Below are positions 4,847-12,538 of a DNA stretch of 20,697 nucleotides, one piece after another. The first letter of the stretch is position 1, and each line of letters begins with the position of its first letter. The notes below the pieces were generated by a model. It saw only the letters and a list, made by a program, of their open reading frames with translations. It was not told the origin of the DNA and searched no databases. Source of the DNA: a virus; IMG/VR virus record IMGVR_UViG_3300034105_000238, positions 1 through 20,697 of that record; one strand, 5' to 3'. The position numbers and the translations under genes are program-made.

Positions 4847-6385
4847 ATGGCAACTACGATAGAACAATTTGGCAGAGGCGGTTGGAACTCTGATATGCCA
4901 CCATTGATCTTACCACAAAATACATTTACAGATGTGTTAAATGTAAGGTTTGATGATGAGGCAATACAAGCAACTACGGGAGAAGCATTATACAAGACAG
5001 TATCTATTGCGCCTGACTATGGAATACATTGGAGAAGACCAGACCAAGGATATAATATCTTTGCTAAGAACGGTAATATTGTAAGGGTAGATGCTAGCGG
5101 TGGTCAGTCAGCTATGTTGCTTAGTAGTGATCCTGTATATGATAACAGTGATTGGCAAGGTACTTTATTTAATGGTGGCTTTGCTATTGTTATTAACAAT
5201 GGTACATCTACACCATTATATTGTTTATTTGGAAGCACTACCGCAGGTTCTTCATTCCAACCATTACCTAACTGGAATTATGTTCCTGGACTAGTAGTAA
5301 CAGCTAAAGTTATAAGAGCATTTAATTATTCTCTTGTAGCTGCTAACCTAACATTAGACCAAAGTGGAACAATTACTTATGCTCCTGGCACTATTAGAGT
5401 GTCTGTTCAGGCGGCTACTGGTTCTATACCTTCTGTATGGCAACCAGGATTAACAACAGATACCGCTGATGAATTTGATTTAAGTTCTACCTCACCTATT
5501 TTAGATATGCAAGAGCTTAGAGGTAGCATGTTTATATATTCCTCAGATAGTATTAATATCTTAACTATAGGAGCTACCACAAGAGTAGTACCCTATAGTA
5601 AATCTTATGGTATTCTTAATACAGATTGTGTTGTTGAGGTTGATGGTAAACATTTTGTTGTTGATCGTAATGACATTTATTATCATAATGGTTCTGGAGA
5701 TATTCAATCTATTGCTGACTTTAGAATTAAAAAGTATTTCTTTAGAAACCTTAATAAGAATGCTACTAATAAAGTACACATAATTAAGAATCCATTTTAT
5801 AAAGAAATATGGATTAACTTTCCTAAAGGAACATCTACTGTTTGTAATGAATCTATTATTTATAATTATAAAAATAATACATGGACTAAAAGAAAGTTAC
5901 CTGCAGCTACATATTTATTTAATGGCCCACAAAACATAGATAACGTATTTCAATACAGCAAAGAAGTATTATACATATGTACTAATTCTACACAGACACT
6001 TGTGACAGATGATAACTATCTAATGTGGACAGGCTCTGCATTAGCTCCTTTTGAATCTTATATTGAAAAGAAAAAGTTAAATACAGGTGATGTTTCAGGT
6101 AGTAGTGTAGTGACATCTATCTATCCTATCTTTGATAAAGTACCTATTGATGCTGATATTACTATTAGAGTATCAGGTCAAAACAATTATAATGATGATA
6201 TTGATTTATCTACAAATGAACCTAACATAACTACCTTAATGTTTCTTCCTAACGAACCAAGAGCACAAGGCTACAAGGTTGACCCAAGAACTTATGGTCG
6301 TGTTTTAAATTACAGAATAACTTCTTCAGATTACTGGAGACTAGCTACCATAGCGGTAGATGCTAAACCTCTAGACAGGAGATAA
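4847..6385 (+). CDS. Tail nozzle-like structural protein (T7 gp12-type position)
   Basis: The 512-residue protein opens with EQFGRGGWNSDMPPLILPQN and then DVLNVRFDDEAI and a Gly-containing turn. This general layout, a Gly-rich start, a Leu-Pro phrase and N-x-R-F leading into a polypeptide of many short beta strands, is shared by podovirus tail tubular/nozzle proteins and by P22 gp10-like stabilisation proteins. Strand-turn repeats with aromatic/Asp-Gly pairs (VDGKHFVVDRNDIYYHNGSG, IYNYKNNTWTKR) suggest a beta-propeller. It has no signal peptide. AAGGA at 4836-4840 with a six-base spacer supports the start. It begins the long virion/ejection operon, the place that nozzle genes hold before the internal virion proteins in T7-like phages. 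The exact family could not be confirmed. Confidence 0.62.
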   Translation: MATTIEQFGRGGWNSDMPPLILPQNTFTDVLNVRFDDEAIQATTGEALYKTVSIAPDYGIHWRRPDQGYNIFAKNGNIVRVDASGGQSAMLLSSDPVYDNSDWQGTLFNGGFAIVINNGTSTPLYCLFGSTTAGSSFQPLPNWNYVPGLVVTAKVIRAFNYSLVAANLTLDQSGTITYAPGTIRVSVQAATGSIPSVWQPGLTTDTADEFDLSSTSPILDMQELRGSMFIYSSDSINILTIGATTRVVPYSKSYGILNTDCVVEVDGKHFVVDRNDIYYHNGSGDIQSIADFRIKKYFFRNLNKNATNKVHIIKNPFYKEIWINFPKGTSTVCNESIIYNYKNNTWTKRKLPAATYLFNGPQNIDNVFQYSKEVLYICTNSTQTLVTDDNYLMWTGSALAPFESYIEKKKLNTGDVSGSSVVTSIYPIFDKVPIDADITIRVSGQNNYNDDIDLSTNEPNITTLMFLPNEPRAQGYKVDPRTYGRVLNYRITSSDYWRLATIAVDAKPLDRR

Positions 6386-6388
6386 TAT

Positions 6389-7648
6389 ATGATATTTCCA
6401 CCACCTATTACTGGTATGCCTGAGTTAGATGCTTATCTATCTCAGATATATATGGAAGGAACAGTATCTAACACAGATAACGTTGTTATTAACCCTGATA
6501 ATGGTCAGGTGTATAACCCAACTACAGGTATTGTTGTATCTTATTTGTATGAATACATACATATTAAATATGCTGATAATAACGTAGGTGCTGGTTTATC
6601 TGATTCACCAACAAATAAAGCTTATGTTGGTTTGTTTAATAGTGACTCGGTTACTGAATCAACTAATCCAGCAGACTATACTTGGTATATTGTTAATGGT
6701 GGCTTTGGTACAACTAACTTTTTATGGTATATTGTTAATGGTGGTAGACAATTTAACTACATTATTAGTCCAACATTACCCAATGCTCTTTATGTACAAG
6801 ATACAGGATCAGTAGTTGACTTAGATTTAGTATCTAGCTCTAATGGTTCTTCTGCAAGAATTGCTTATGCTGAAGCTACTATTGGTTCTTTAAGTTCATC
6901 ACCAGCATTTATTAATACATCAGGCTCTTCTAGTTATCCACCAACAAATACGTGGGGTGGTAGTGAGGTATGGGTAGGTAGTCCCCCAACATTATCTATT
7001 GGTCAGGCGTTGTATAGATCTGATGGTATATATAACCCAACAACAAACATTACTACATGGTATGTACCTTATGAAGCTGCATTAAGTGTAGGTTCATTAG
7101 AAGTTGTTAGCCCTATTATGGGTAATATATACAATGGTAGCGTAGTTAGATCAGGAACAACTATTAGCTCAGGTTTAGGTGTATCATTTGAGGATGATGG
7201 TTCATTTGCTTTAGGTGACTCAGCAAAGAGTATAGTGTTTGATGGAGCTGCTTTAACTTTAAATGGTGATTTAGTTAACACAAATAATTTAGCAACTAAT
7301 TCAGTAACAACTGCTGCAACTAATACTAATGTTTCTAATAATGCTGCTGTTACTTTATCTTTAACTGCAGGTGACACTGTATTTGCTAATGCTAATTGTG
7401 ATACAGAGTACCCAACAACTACAGTTAATACTACAAGGACATTTAGTATCTTTATTACTGGAGCAGCTACAGCTACCTTAAGTACAACCACTTCAGTAGT
7501 GTCACAAATAACATCAACAAACTATTTTACTTCGTCATCTACAAGTGGTATATATGTAGCACCATCTACAGGCTCCTATACTTTTACGGCTACATACAGT
7601 GCTGGTAGTGCTGGAACCTCAATACAAGCTATTGTTTTAAAGAGATAA
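6389..7648 (+). CDS. Fibre/tail-tip-like structural protein
   Basis: The protein has 419 residues. Residues about 52-138 (YLYEYIHIKYADN, then SDSPTNKAYVGLFNSDS and NPADYTWYIVNGGFGTTNF) form a domain I recognise from phage tail-tip and fibre proteins, often in aquatic phages. In that family a YxxGGFGTT...FLWY core is usual. The C-terminal half is very Thr/Ser/Asn-rich (for example TNTNVSNNAAVTLSLTAGDT) and ends in a probable beta-sandwich with GSYTFTATYSAGSAG. AGGAG at 6377-6381 with a seven-base spacer supports the start, three bases after the previous stop. It lies between the nozzle-like and gp13-like genes, so it is probably attached to the tail. A direct repeat (6683-6702 and 6725-6744) lies inside the conserved domain. 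Confidence 0.62.
   Translation: MIFPPPITGMPELDAYLSQIYMEGTVSNTDNVVINPDNGQVYNPTTGIVVSYLYEYIHIKYADNNVGAGLSDSPTNKAYVGLFNSDSVTESTNPADYTWYIVNGGFGTTNFLWYIVNGGRQFNYIISPTLPNALYVQDTGSVVDLDLVSSSNGSSARIAYAEATIGSLSSSPAFINTSGSSSYPPTNTWGGSEVWVGSPPTLSIGQALYRSDGIYNPTTNITTWYVPYEAALSVGSLEVVSPIMGNIYNGSVVRSGTTISSGLGVSFEDDGSFALGDSAKSIVFDGAALTLNGDLVNTNNLATNSVTTAATNTNVSNNAAVTLSLTAGDTVFANANCDTEYPTTTVNTTRTFSIFITGAATATLSTTTSVVSQITSTNYFTSSSTSGIYVAPSTGSYTFTATYSAGSAGTSIQAIVLKR
6683..6744 (+). repeat. 20-bp direct repeat pair within the fibre-like gene
   Basis: TGGTATATTGTTAATGGTGG occurs at 6683-6702 and again at 6725-6744, a spacing of 42 bases (14 codons, in frame). It gives the duplicated WYIVNGG phrase at residues 99-105 and 113-119. 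The exact DNA identity implies a recent duplication or selection for sequence. Confidence 0.9.
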
Positions 7649-7649
7649 T

Positions 7650-8084
7650 ATGAATATCAATATACTTCCACCAGAACAAGTGTTAACATACTGGCCTACT
7701 GTTTACCCATTCTTAGATAAAGCTTTAAGTTATGGGCAACATGAATCGTCTATGGTAGACTATATGAAAAAGATTCTTGATGAAAGAGCACAATGTTGGG
7801 TAGTTACTGATGAAAATAATTTTATTATTGGTGCTGGATTAACACAAATACTTAATTACGCACAATATAAAACACTTCATATTGTAGCTTTTTCAGGTAA
7901 TAATTTTGAAGAACAATCTAAAGTGTTTCCTACTGTGGAAAACTTTGCACGACAAATGGGATGTAAAGCTATTGAACAATGGGGAAGACCAGGGTGGGCA
8001 AAACAATTACCCAAGTATGTTCCTGGCTTTAAACAAGCATACGTAGTTATGAAAAAAGATTTAGAAGGAACATATAATGAGTAA
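7650..8084 (+). CDS. GNAT-like internal virion protein (T7 gp13-type)
   Basis: The 144-residue protein has the pattern of the GNAT acyltransferase fold as used in phage virion genes. An N-terminal helical part is followed by strands WVVTDENNFIIGAGLTQ (residues 50-66) and LHIVAFSG. A helix (FPTVENFARQMGCKAIEQ) leads to GRPGWAKQLPKYVPGFKQAY at residues 112-131, resembling the terminal G-R-x-G-W-x-x-x-L-x-x-x-G-F seen in this phage family. T7 gp13, which sits between nozzle and core proteins, also adopts this fold, and the gene order here matches. Whether it binds acetyl-CoA is doubtful, since a clear Q/R-x-x-G-x-G/A P-loop is not evident. Its last eight bases overlap the next gene. Confidence 0.65.
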   Translation: MNINILPPEQVLTYWPTVYPFLDKALSYGQHESSMVDYMKKILDERAQCWVVTDENNFIIGAGLTQILNYAQYKTLHIVAFSGNNFEEQSKVFPTVENFARQMGCKAIEQWGRPGWAKQLPKYVPGFKQAYVVMKKDLEGTYNE

Positions 8085-8769
8085 ATGGAAATTAGGAAAG
8101 ATTGTAAAACGTTATGGCGGTGGTGGTGGTGGAGGCGGTTCTAAAACAGTAGTCACTGAAAACATACCTGACTGGGCAAAACCAGCTATTCAAGATGTAC
8201 AAGCAGAAGCTAAATCTAAATATATATCAGGTCAACTTGATAACGTAGCTGGCGTATCTGGCTTACAAGGAAAAGCTTTTGGTATGGGTGATACCATACA
8301 ACAGACTGGTGCCGCTGGTTTAAGTACATTACAAGATCAAAGCTCTAGATTAACTAATATGGCTAAGACAGGTGGAGCTGAAGAACTCCAAGATGCTTTA
8401 GCTTTAGATATAGGTATGGGTGAAGCCAAGATTGGTCAAGACTATGGTGCATCAGGTACACTAGGTTCTTATAGACAAAACTTAGCATCAGCTACTGCTA
8501 AAGATGCTACTAAGGCTAAGTTTGCTCAACAAGTTATTCAGAATAAAGCTGCTGCTGAAGCTGCCTTAGGTACTAACGTTGGTGCTCAAGGGTCTGTAAC
8601 TTCAGGTACTGCATCTAAGTTAGCTGATTTAGGTGGACAACAAAGAAGTATTGAACAACAGATTCAAGATAAAGATTGGCAAAGTTTGCAACGATACGCT
8701 TCTACTGTGTATGGTAATCCTGCAAGACAGTCAGCACAAACAACTCAAACTGGTGGAGGTGGTAAATAA
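8077..8769 (+). CDS. Probable internal/ejection protein, poly-Gly N-terminus (gp14-like position)
   Basis: The protein has 230 residues. After a basic start (MSKWKLGKIVKRY) comes a run of eight Gly (residues 14-21), then a Gln/Ala/Gly/Ser-rich mostly helical body including ENIPDWAKPAIQDVQAEAKS near the N-terminus and SIEQQIQDKDWQSLQRYAS near the end. It finishes with another Gly run (TGGGGK). Proteins with IPDWAKPxxxxxx and low-complexity flanks sit at this point in several aquatic podovirus genomes. The position after the gp13-like gene suggests the counterpart of T7 gp14, a core protein ejected into the outer membrane. AGAAGGAA at 8063-8070 supports the start. No catalytic motif is present; the assignment is mainly positional. 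Confidence 0.55.
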   Translation: MSKWKLGKIVKRYGGGGGGGGSKTVVTENIPDWAKPAIQDVQAEAKSKYISGQLDNVAGVSGLQGKAFGMGDTIQQTGAAGLSTLQDQSSRLTNMAKTGGAEELQDALALDIGMGEAKIGQDYGASGTLGSYRQNLASATAKDATKAKFAQQVIQNKAAAEAALGTNVGAQGSVTSGTASKLADLGGQQRSIEQQIQDKDWQSLQRYASTVYGNPARQSAQTTQTGGGGK

Positions 8770-9299
8770 TGGCATATGATCCTTGGGATTGGGCAAACCA
8801 AACACAACAAACAACTCCTTTAGCTGCTCCACTATCAAACATTGTTACACCTATGCCAGCATCTAATGAACAAGGTGATCCTGGTCAAGTAATTACTTTA
8901 CCTCCTACTCAAGCCGAAAAAGATATGCAACAAATGCGTAGTATGGCTGTTAATAAAGGTACTGAAAAAGGTGCTGAGTATGCTTATGATAAATACAAAG
9001 GTATGCAAGCTGGCCCTATTGGTACTGGTGCTCCTGTAGTTGAACAAAGTGTTATGGCTTCTGCTCCAACAGTTGCTGCACCCGCAGGAACTATGGCGGG
9101 GATGGGTACAGGTGCTGCTGCTGAAGCCGCTACTGCTGCTGCTACCCAAGCTGCAACAGCTGCCCCTCTTTCTGCTACAGTTGGTGCTGCTGCTCCTGCC
9201 GCTGCTGGTGCTGCTGAAGCAGGTATGCTTGCAGGTATGGGACCAGTAGGTTGGGGCGTAGGCGCATTATTGTTAGCTAAATCAATGAATTGGATTTAA
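8769..9299 (+). CDS. Ala-rich small virion/ejection protein with hydrophobic C-terminus
   Basis: The protein has 176 residues. A polar N-terminal third (MAYDPWDWANQTQQTTPL) and a short charged helix (QAEKDMQQMRSMAVNKGTEK) lead into an extreme Ala/Gly/Met/Thr-rich region from about residue 95. The C-terminus is GMGPVGWGVGALLLAKSMNW, a glycine-zipper-like, potentially membrane-inserting segment. Similar proteins ending in G-P-x-G-W-x-x-G-x-x-x-L-A-K occur next to ejection proteins in aquatic phages. It starts on the last base of the preceding stop (TAATG). The membrane-active look fits a component of a transient ejection channel, which is inference. Its DNA has long GCT/GCA runs. Confidence 0.55.
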   Translation: MAYDPWDWANQTQQTTPLAAPLSNIVTPMPASNEQGDPGQVITLPPTQAEKDMQQMRSMAVNKGTEKGAEYAYDKYKGMQAGPIGTGAPVVEQSVMASAPTVAAPAGTMAGMGTGAAAEAATAAATQAATAAPLSATVGAAAPAAAGAAEAGMLAGMGPVGWGVGALLLAKSMNWI

Positions 9300-9301
9300 A
9301 A

Positions 9302-12300
9302 ATGGGACCATTATCTGCTAAACAACACAGAGAATATTTAAAGTTTTCTGCGCAAGAAGCCAGAGAAACAGCTAAGATGGAACGGGAAGAAGCCCGTAAA
9401 CAACAACTACATGAGATTAAACTTATAGAAGCTGCTGGTAAAGCTGGACAAACTTTAGGTCATAAAGAAGACGTTCACAAATTTAAAATGGGTACCTTAG
9501 GTGCTCCATTAAAAGCTAAAACACCTAACCCATTAGCAGGAACAGAACTATTTAAACGCGGTCAACATATGTTACCATTTCAAGTAGAAGATGCTGCTAA
9601 GGCTAGGAAAGCTGCTAAACAAAATACAGATACAGTACCTGCTATGTTAACTCCTGGCGAAGCTGTTATCCCTAAACCTGCTGCTCAAGACCCTAAAAAT
9701 AAACCTATCATTAAACGTATGGTTCAAGAAGGTAGAAAAGCTAACAGACGAGGATATGCTAATGGTACAGTTAATGTTAATGTAGATGCAGGTAGTTTAG
9801 AAAATACCGCAAGAGAGCTTGCTGATAAATATTTAGATAACGGTTATCGTGATGGCTCAATTAATATTGCTAACTCAGATGTTATTCCTAGTAGAGTACA
9901 ACAAGCTGCTGGATACAATGAGGGTACTATTCAAGTACCAGTACCATCATTAGCGTATGAGCATCCTGATGTTCCTGGATCTTCTTTTAAACACGGTACT
10001 GAAAGAGTGCCTAGCTTTAGTAGAGGTAGTTCAGCTAGCTATCATTATGAAGATGGTACCTTAGAAGTACCTACTGAAGAGATGTATGCTAAGGTAGTAG
10101 AGCAAGCTTTACCTAGTCCTATTGTTGAACAACCTCCAGTACCTGTAGTTGCTGTTGCACCAGTACAAAATGTTGTTGCTGGTCTTGATGTATCTCAAGT
10201 TGCACCTCAATCACGAACAGTAGCTGCTCCATTAAAAACTAAAAACGACTTGTATAGTGATGCATGGGTTAGAAGTAATGAAGCAGACCCTAAAGCTGGT
10301 ACATTATCTAAAAACCCAAATAGTTCTGCATTTGGTTTATATCAAATGACTGATGCTGCTTGGAAAGATGCTTATAAAATTAGTCCATCTTTAAAAGGCG
10401 AAGATATAACTAAGCCTGAAGTACAACAAGCAGCTAGAGATGCTTACAAACAATCTGTTGCTAATCAACTTAAAGCATATCGTATTGAACCTACAGAAGA
10501 AGCTATTGCTAAGGCTTGGGTTGTTGGCGCTAACGGCTATAGAAAAATCTTAAATAGTGATCCTGATGCTCCTTTAAGTTTAGACCCTAAAACAATTGCT
10601 ATTAATCCTAATTTACAAGGGTTAACTAATAAGCAATTTTTAGAAAGACCTAACCCTTATGCAAGGACACAAGTTGCTGTTGCTAAACTACCTTTGTCAC
10701 CCCGTGATATCGCTATTGCTAAACAAGATTTAGCTACTTCAACTAACCCCAGAGTTAGAGCGCAAGCTGAAGCTACTTTAAAACAAGCACAAGTACCACC
10801 TCCTACTAGAGCAAGTGTTCTTCAAGAAAGTCAACCACCTAGTGTTGAAATTAATAAATTACCAGTTTCTGAAGTTGTTCCTAAACCCAGTAGATCAGCA
10901 TCTGGTAAATTAGTAGACATGAGACCACGTGATGAAGTTGGTGAGCTGTTAGTTCCTGTACCACGTACTATGGCAGAAGCTAATCCTCCTGTTGTTATTC
11001 CTGATAATATGAGAAACTTAGAAGTTACTTCTCCAGGGTCTAGACAACAAACAATAGAAGAAGCTAATCCTCCTGTTGTTATTCCTGAAAGCATGAAAGA
11101 TCTTGAAGGCCCAGTTGATGTCTTACCAGAAGAAAAGAATAAAATTATTTCTCTCTTTACTAAAGACAATGAAGAAGCTATTAAAAACGAAGTAGAAGTT
11201 ATTGATAGGCAGCCTGATTGGGTTAATCCAGAAGAAAAGAAAACTGCGTTAGTTAAATTTATTGAAAGCATTTACGGTCCAACGGGAATGTTTAATGAAA
11301 AAGATTTAACTAGATTTGCTGTTGTTGCTGCTGGTGGATTATTAACTGGTGGTTCTGTAAACGGTTCTTTTAAATATGCTGCTCGTGATACACTACAAAC
11401 TGCTGATGCTAGACGTGCTGCTGAAGCTGCTCAAGCATCTAAAGTAGATTCAGAAAATCGAGCTTATAGACGCCAAAAGGAATTAAAAGAAATTGAATTA
11501 GGTGTTACTAATGTTAAAGAAAGACAAAAGGAAACTAAAGCTTACTTTAATAAAACAGTTGATGACTACGAAAGAGAAGGTAGATTAACTCCTGCAAATG
11601 CAACTTTGTTACGCAAAGCAATATACAATGGTAACTATAGTGCAGTTGAAAAAGCGTTAGACGATCCTGGTACTTATGGTACTGATCTCTTTAAAGCAGG
11701 TGTTCCACAAGGCGCTAAACCAGTAACTATTGTAGAAGAAGGTTACACTACAGGTAGACCTGCTTATAAAGATGAAAGTGGTAATTATACTGTATTTGAT
11801 ACTGATGAAAAAGGAATTAAAGTACCTAGAGTGATTAGCAGTAAAAATCAAAGAGAGGTAGGCGATACTACTAATATACAATCACAAAATGAAAATCGTT
11901 TTAAAGATAATCTTTTAGCTAGCCAATACTTTAGACAAGATAAAGAGACAGGTGCAACTCCTTTTGATTTATCTTCTCAAGAAGTAATTTCTCAATTAAA
12001 CGTTTGGCAACAAGAGCAAAGACGTTTAGGTTTACCAGATGATTACACTAGGTTTAGCGATCAAATAAATGATGGTTTAAACAGAGCACTTAAGTCTGGA
12101 GAAAAGAAACCTAACATTACTAAGATGTTGCATTTAGCTACTATTAATACTTCGGTATTAACTGATGAAAATAAAATGACTGTTAATAACAATCAACTTG
12201 ATTCTAAGCTTAATGGTAAATCAATTCCTACTTCTAAGATTGGTGAAATGGTTGAAGATGTCCGTAAACATAATTCTCCAAAAGAAAAATATAAGAATAG

Positions 12301-12526
12301 AGTAGATGAGTATAAAGCTCAATCAAATTCTTCTATGAAGTTTTTAGATAAAGTGTCTACAGAATATGAGCAAATGAAACAAGAAGAAGGTTTTACACCA
12401 AATGCTTTAGCTGAAAAAGCTAGAACTAAAAAGGTAGATGACAAACTAATTAATAAAATTAGAGAAGCACCTAACTCTTATTGGGCATTAATGTATTATA
12501 GAATGGCAGTGCCAATTAAAGATTAA
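9302..12526 (+). CDS. Large ejection protein with lytic transglycosylase-like domain (gp15/gp16-type)
   Basis: The protein has 1074 residues from the ATG at 9302; a TTG at 9290 would add four residues but would overlap the previous gene. The N-terminal ~60 residues are charged helix. Residues about 111-124 carry TVPAMLTPGEAVIP, a phrase typical of large phage tail/virion proteins, followed by five degenerate Y-x-x-G-[TS] units (residues 152-255). Residues ~317-430 look like a soluble lytic transglycosylase domain: probable catalytic Glu327, then SSAFGLYQMTDAAW (341-354) and a helical remainder with AWVVGANGY. The central part contains a 30-bp duplicated phrase (EANPPVVIP). The rest is helical and charged. 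It probably opens a hole in the peptidoglycan during DNA injection. In T7 this domain is on gp16; here it is on the preceding protein. Confidence 0.7.
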   Translation: MGPLSAKQHREYLKFSAQEARETAKMEREEARKQQLHEIKLIEAAGKAGQTLGHKEDVHKFKMGTLGAPLKAKTPNPLAGTELFKRGQHMLPFQVEDAAKARKAAKQNTDTVPAMLTPGEAVIPKPAAQDPKNKPIIKRMVQEGRKANRRGYANGTVNVNVDAGSLENTARELADKYLDNGYRDGSINIANSDVIPSRVQQAAGYNEGTIQVPVPSLAYEHPDVPGSSFKHGTERVPSFSRGSSASYHYEDGTLEVPTEEMYAKVVEQALPSPIVEQPPVPVVAVAPVQNVVAGLDVSQVAPQSRTVAAPLKTKNDLYSDAWVRSNEADPKAGTLSKNPNSSAFGLYQMTDAAWKDAYKISPSLKGEDITKPEVQQAARDAYKQSVANQLKAYRIEPTEEAIAKAWVVGANGYRKILNSDPDAPLSLDPKTIAINPNLQGLTNKQFLERPNPYARTQVAVAKLPLSPRDIAIAKQDLATSTNPRVRAQAEATLKQAQVPPPTRASVLQESQPPSVEINKLPVSEVVPKPSRSASGKLVDMRPRDEVGELLVPVPRTMAEANPPVVIPDNMRNLEVTSPGSRQQTIEEANPPVVIPESMKDLEGPVDVLPEEKNKIISLFTKDNEEAIKNEVEVIDRQPDWVNPEEKKTALVKFIESIYGPTGMFNEKDLTRFAVVAAGGLLTGGSVNGSFKYAARDTLQTADARRAAEAAQASKVDSENRAYRRQKELKEIELGVTNVKERQKETKAYFNKTVDDYEREGRLTPANATLLRKAIYNGNYSAVEKALDDPGTYGTDLFKAGVPQGAKPVTIVEEGYTTGRPAYKDESGNYTVFDTDEKGIKVPRVISSKNQREVGDTTNIQSQNENRFKDNLLASQYFRQDKETGATPFDLSSQEVISQLNVWQQEQRRLGLPDDYTRFSDQINDGLNRALKSGEKKPNITKMLHLATINTSVLTDENKMTVNNNQLDSKLNGKSIPTSKIGEMVEDVRKHNSPKEKYKNRVDEYKAQSNSSMKFLDKVSTEYEQMKQEEGFTPNALAEKARTKKVDDKLINKIREAPNSYWALMYYRMAVPIKD
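10975..11088 (+). repeat. 30-bp direct repeat pair in the ejection-protein gene
   Basis: A 30-base stretch starting AGAAGCTAATCCTCCTGTTG occurs at 10975-11004 and 11059-11088, 84 bases apart (28 codons, in frame). It encodes EANPPVVIP twice, first followed by DNMRNLE and then by ESMKDLE, so the unit is a 28-residue tandem repeat with diverging edges in a Pro-rich linker. Confidence 0.9.
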
Positions 12527-12538
12527 TAAGGATAACAA

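Noticed and set aside
5563-5574. AACTATAGGAGC resembling the T7 promoter start region
   Set aside because: Only the ACTATAGG part fits; the GAC specificity region is absent and it lies inside the nozzle-like coding region.
9040-9249. Leu-rich frame overlapping the Ala-rich virion protein
   Set aside because: It is produced by GCT/GCA/CTG runs read out of frame; Leu/Gln low complexity only.
9290-9301. TTG start for the 1074-residue ejection protein
   Set aside because: The ATG at 9302 is twelve bases later and avoids overlap with the preceding gene; nothing favours the TTG.
10831-11271. Long minus-strand open frame, Ser/Thr/Leu-rich
   Set aside because: It is antisense to the ejection-protein gene, mirrors its codon usage and has no ribosome binding site or family features. 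Similar antisense frames at 7069-7491 and 13582-13911 were rejected for the same reason.
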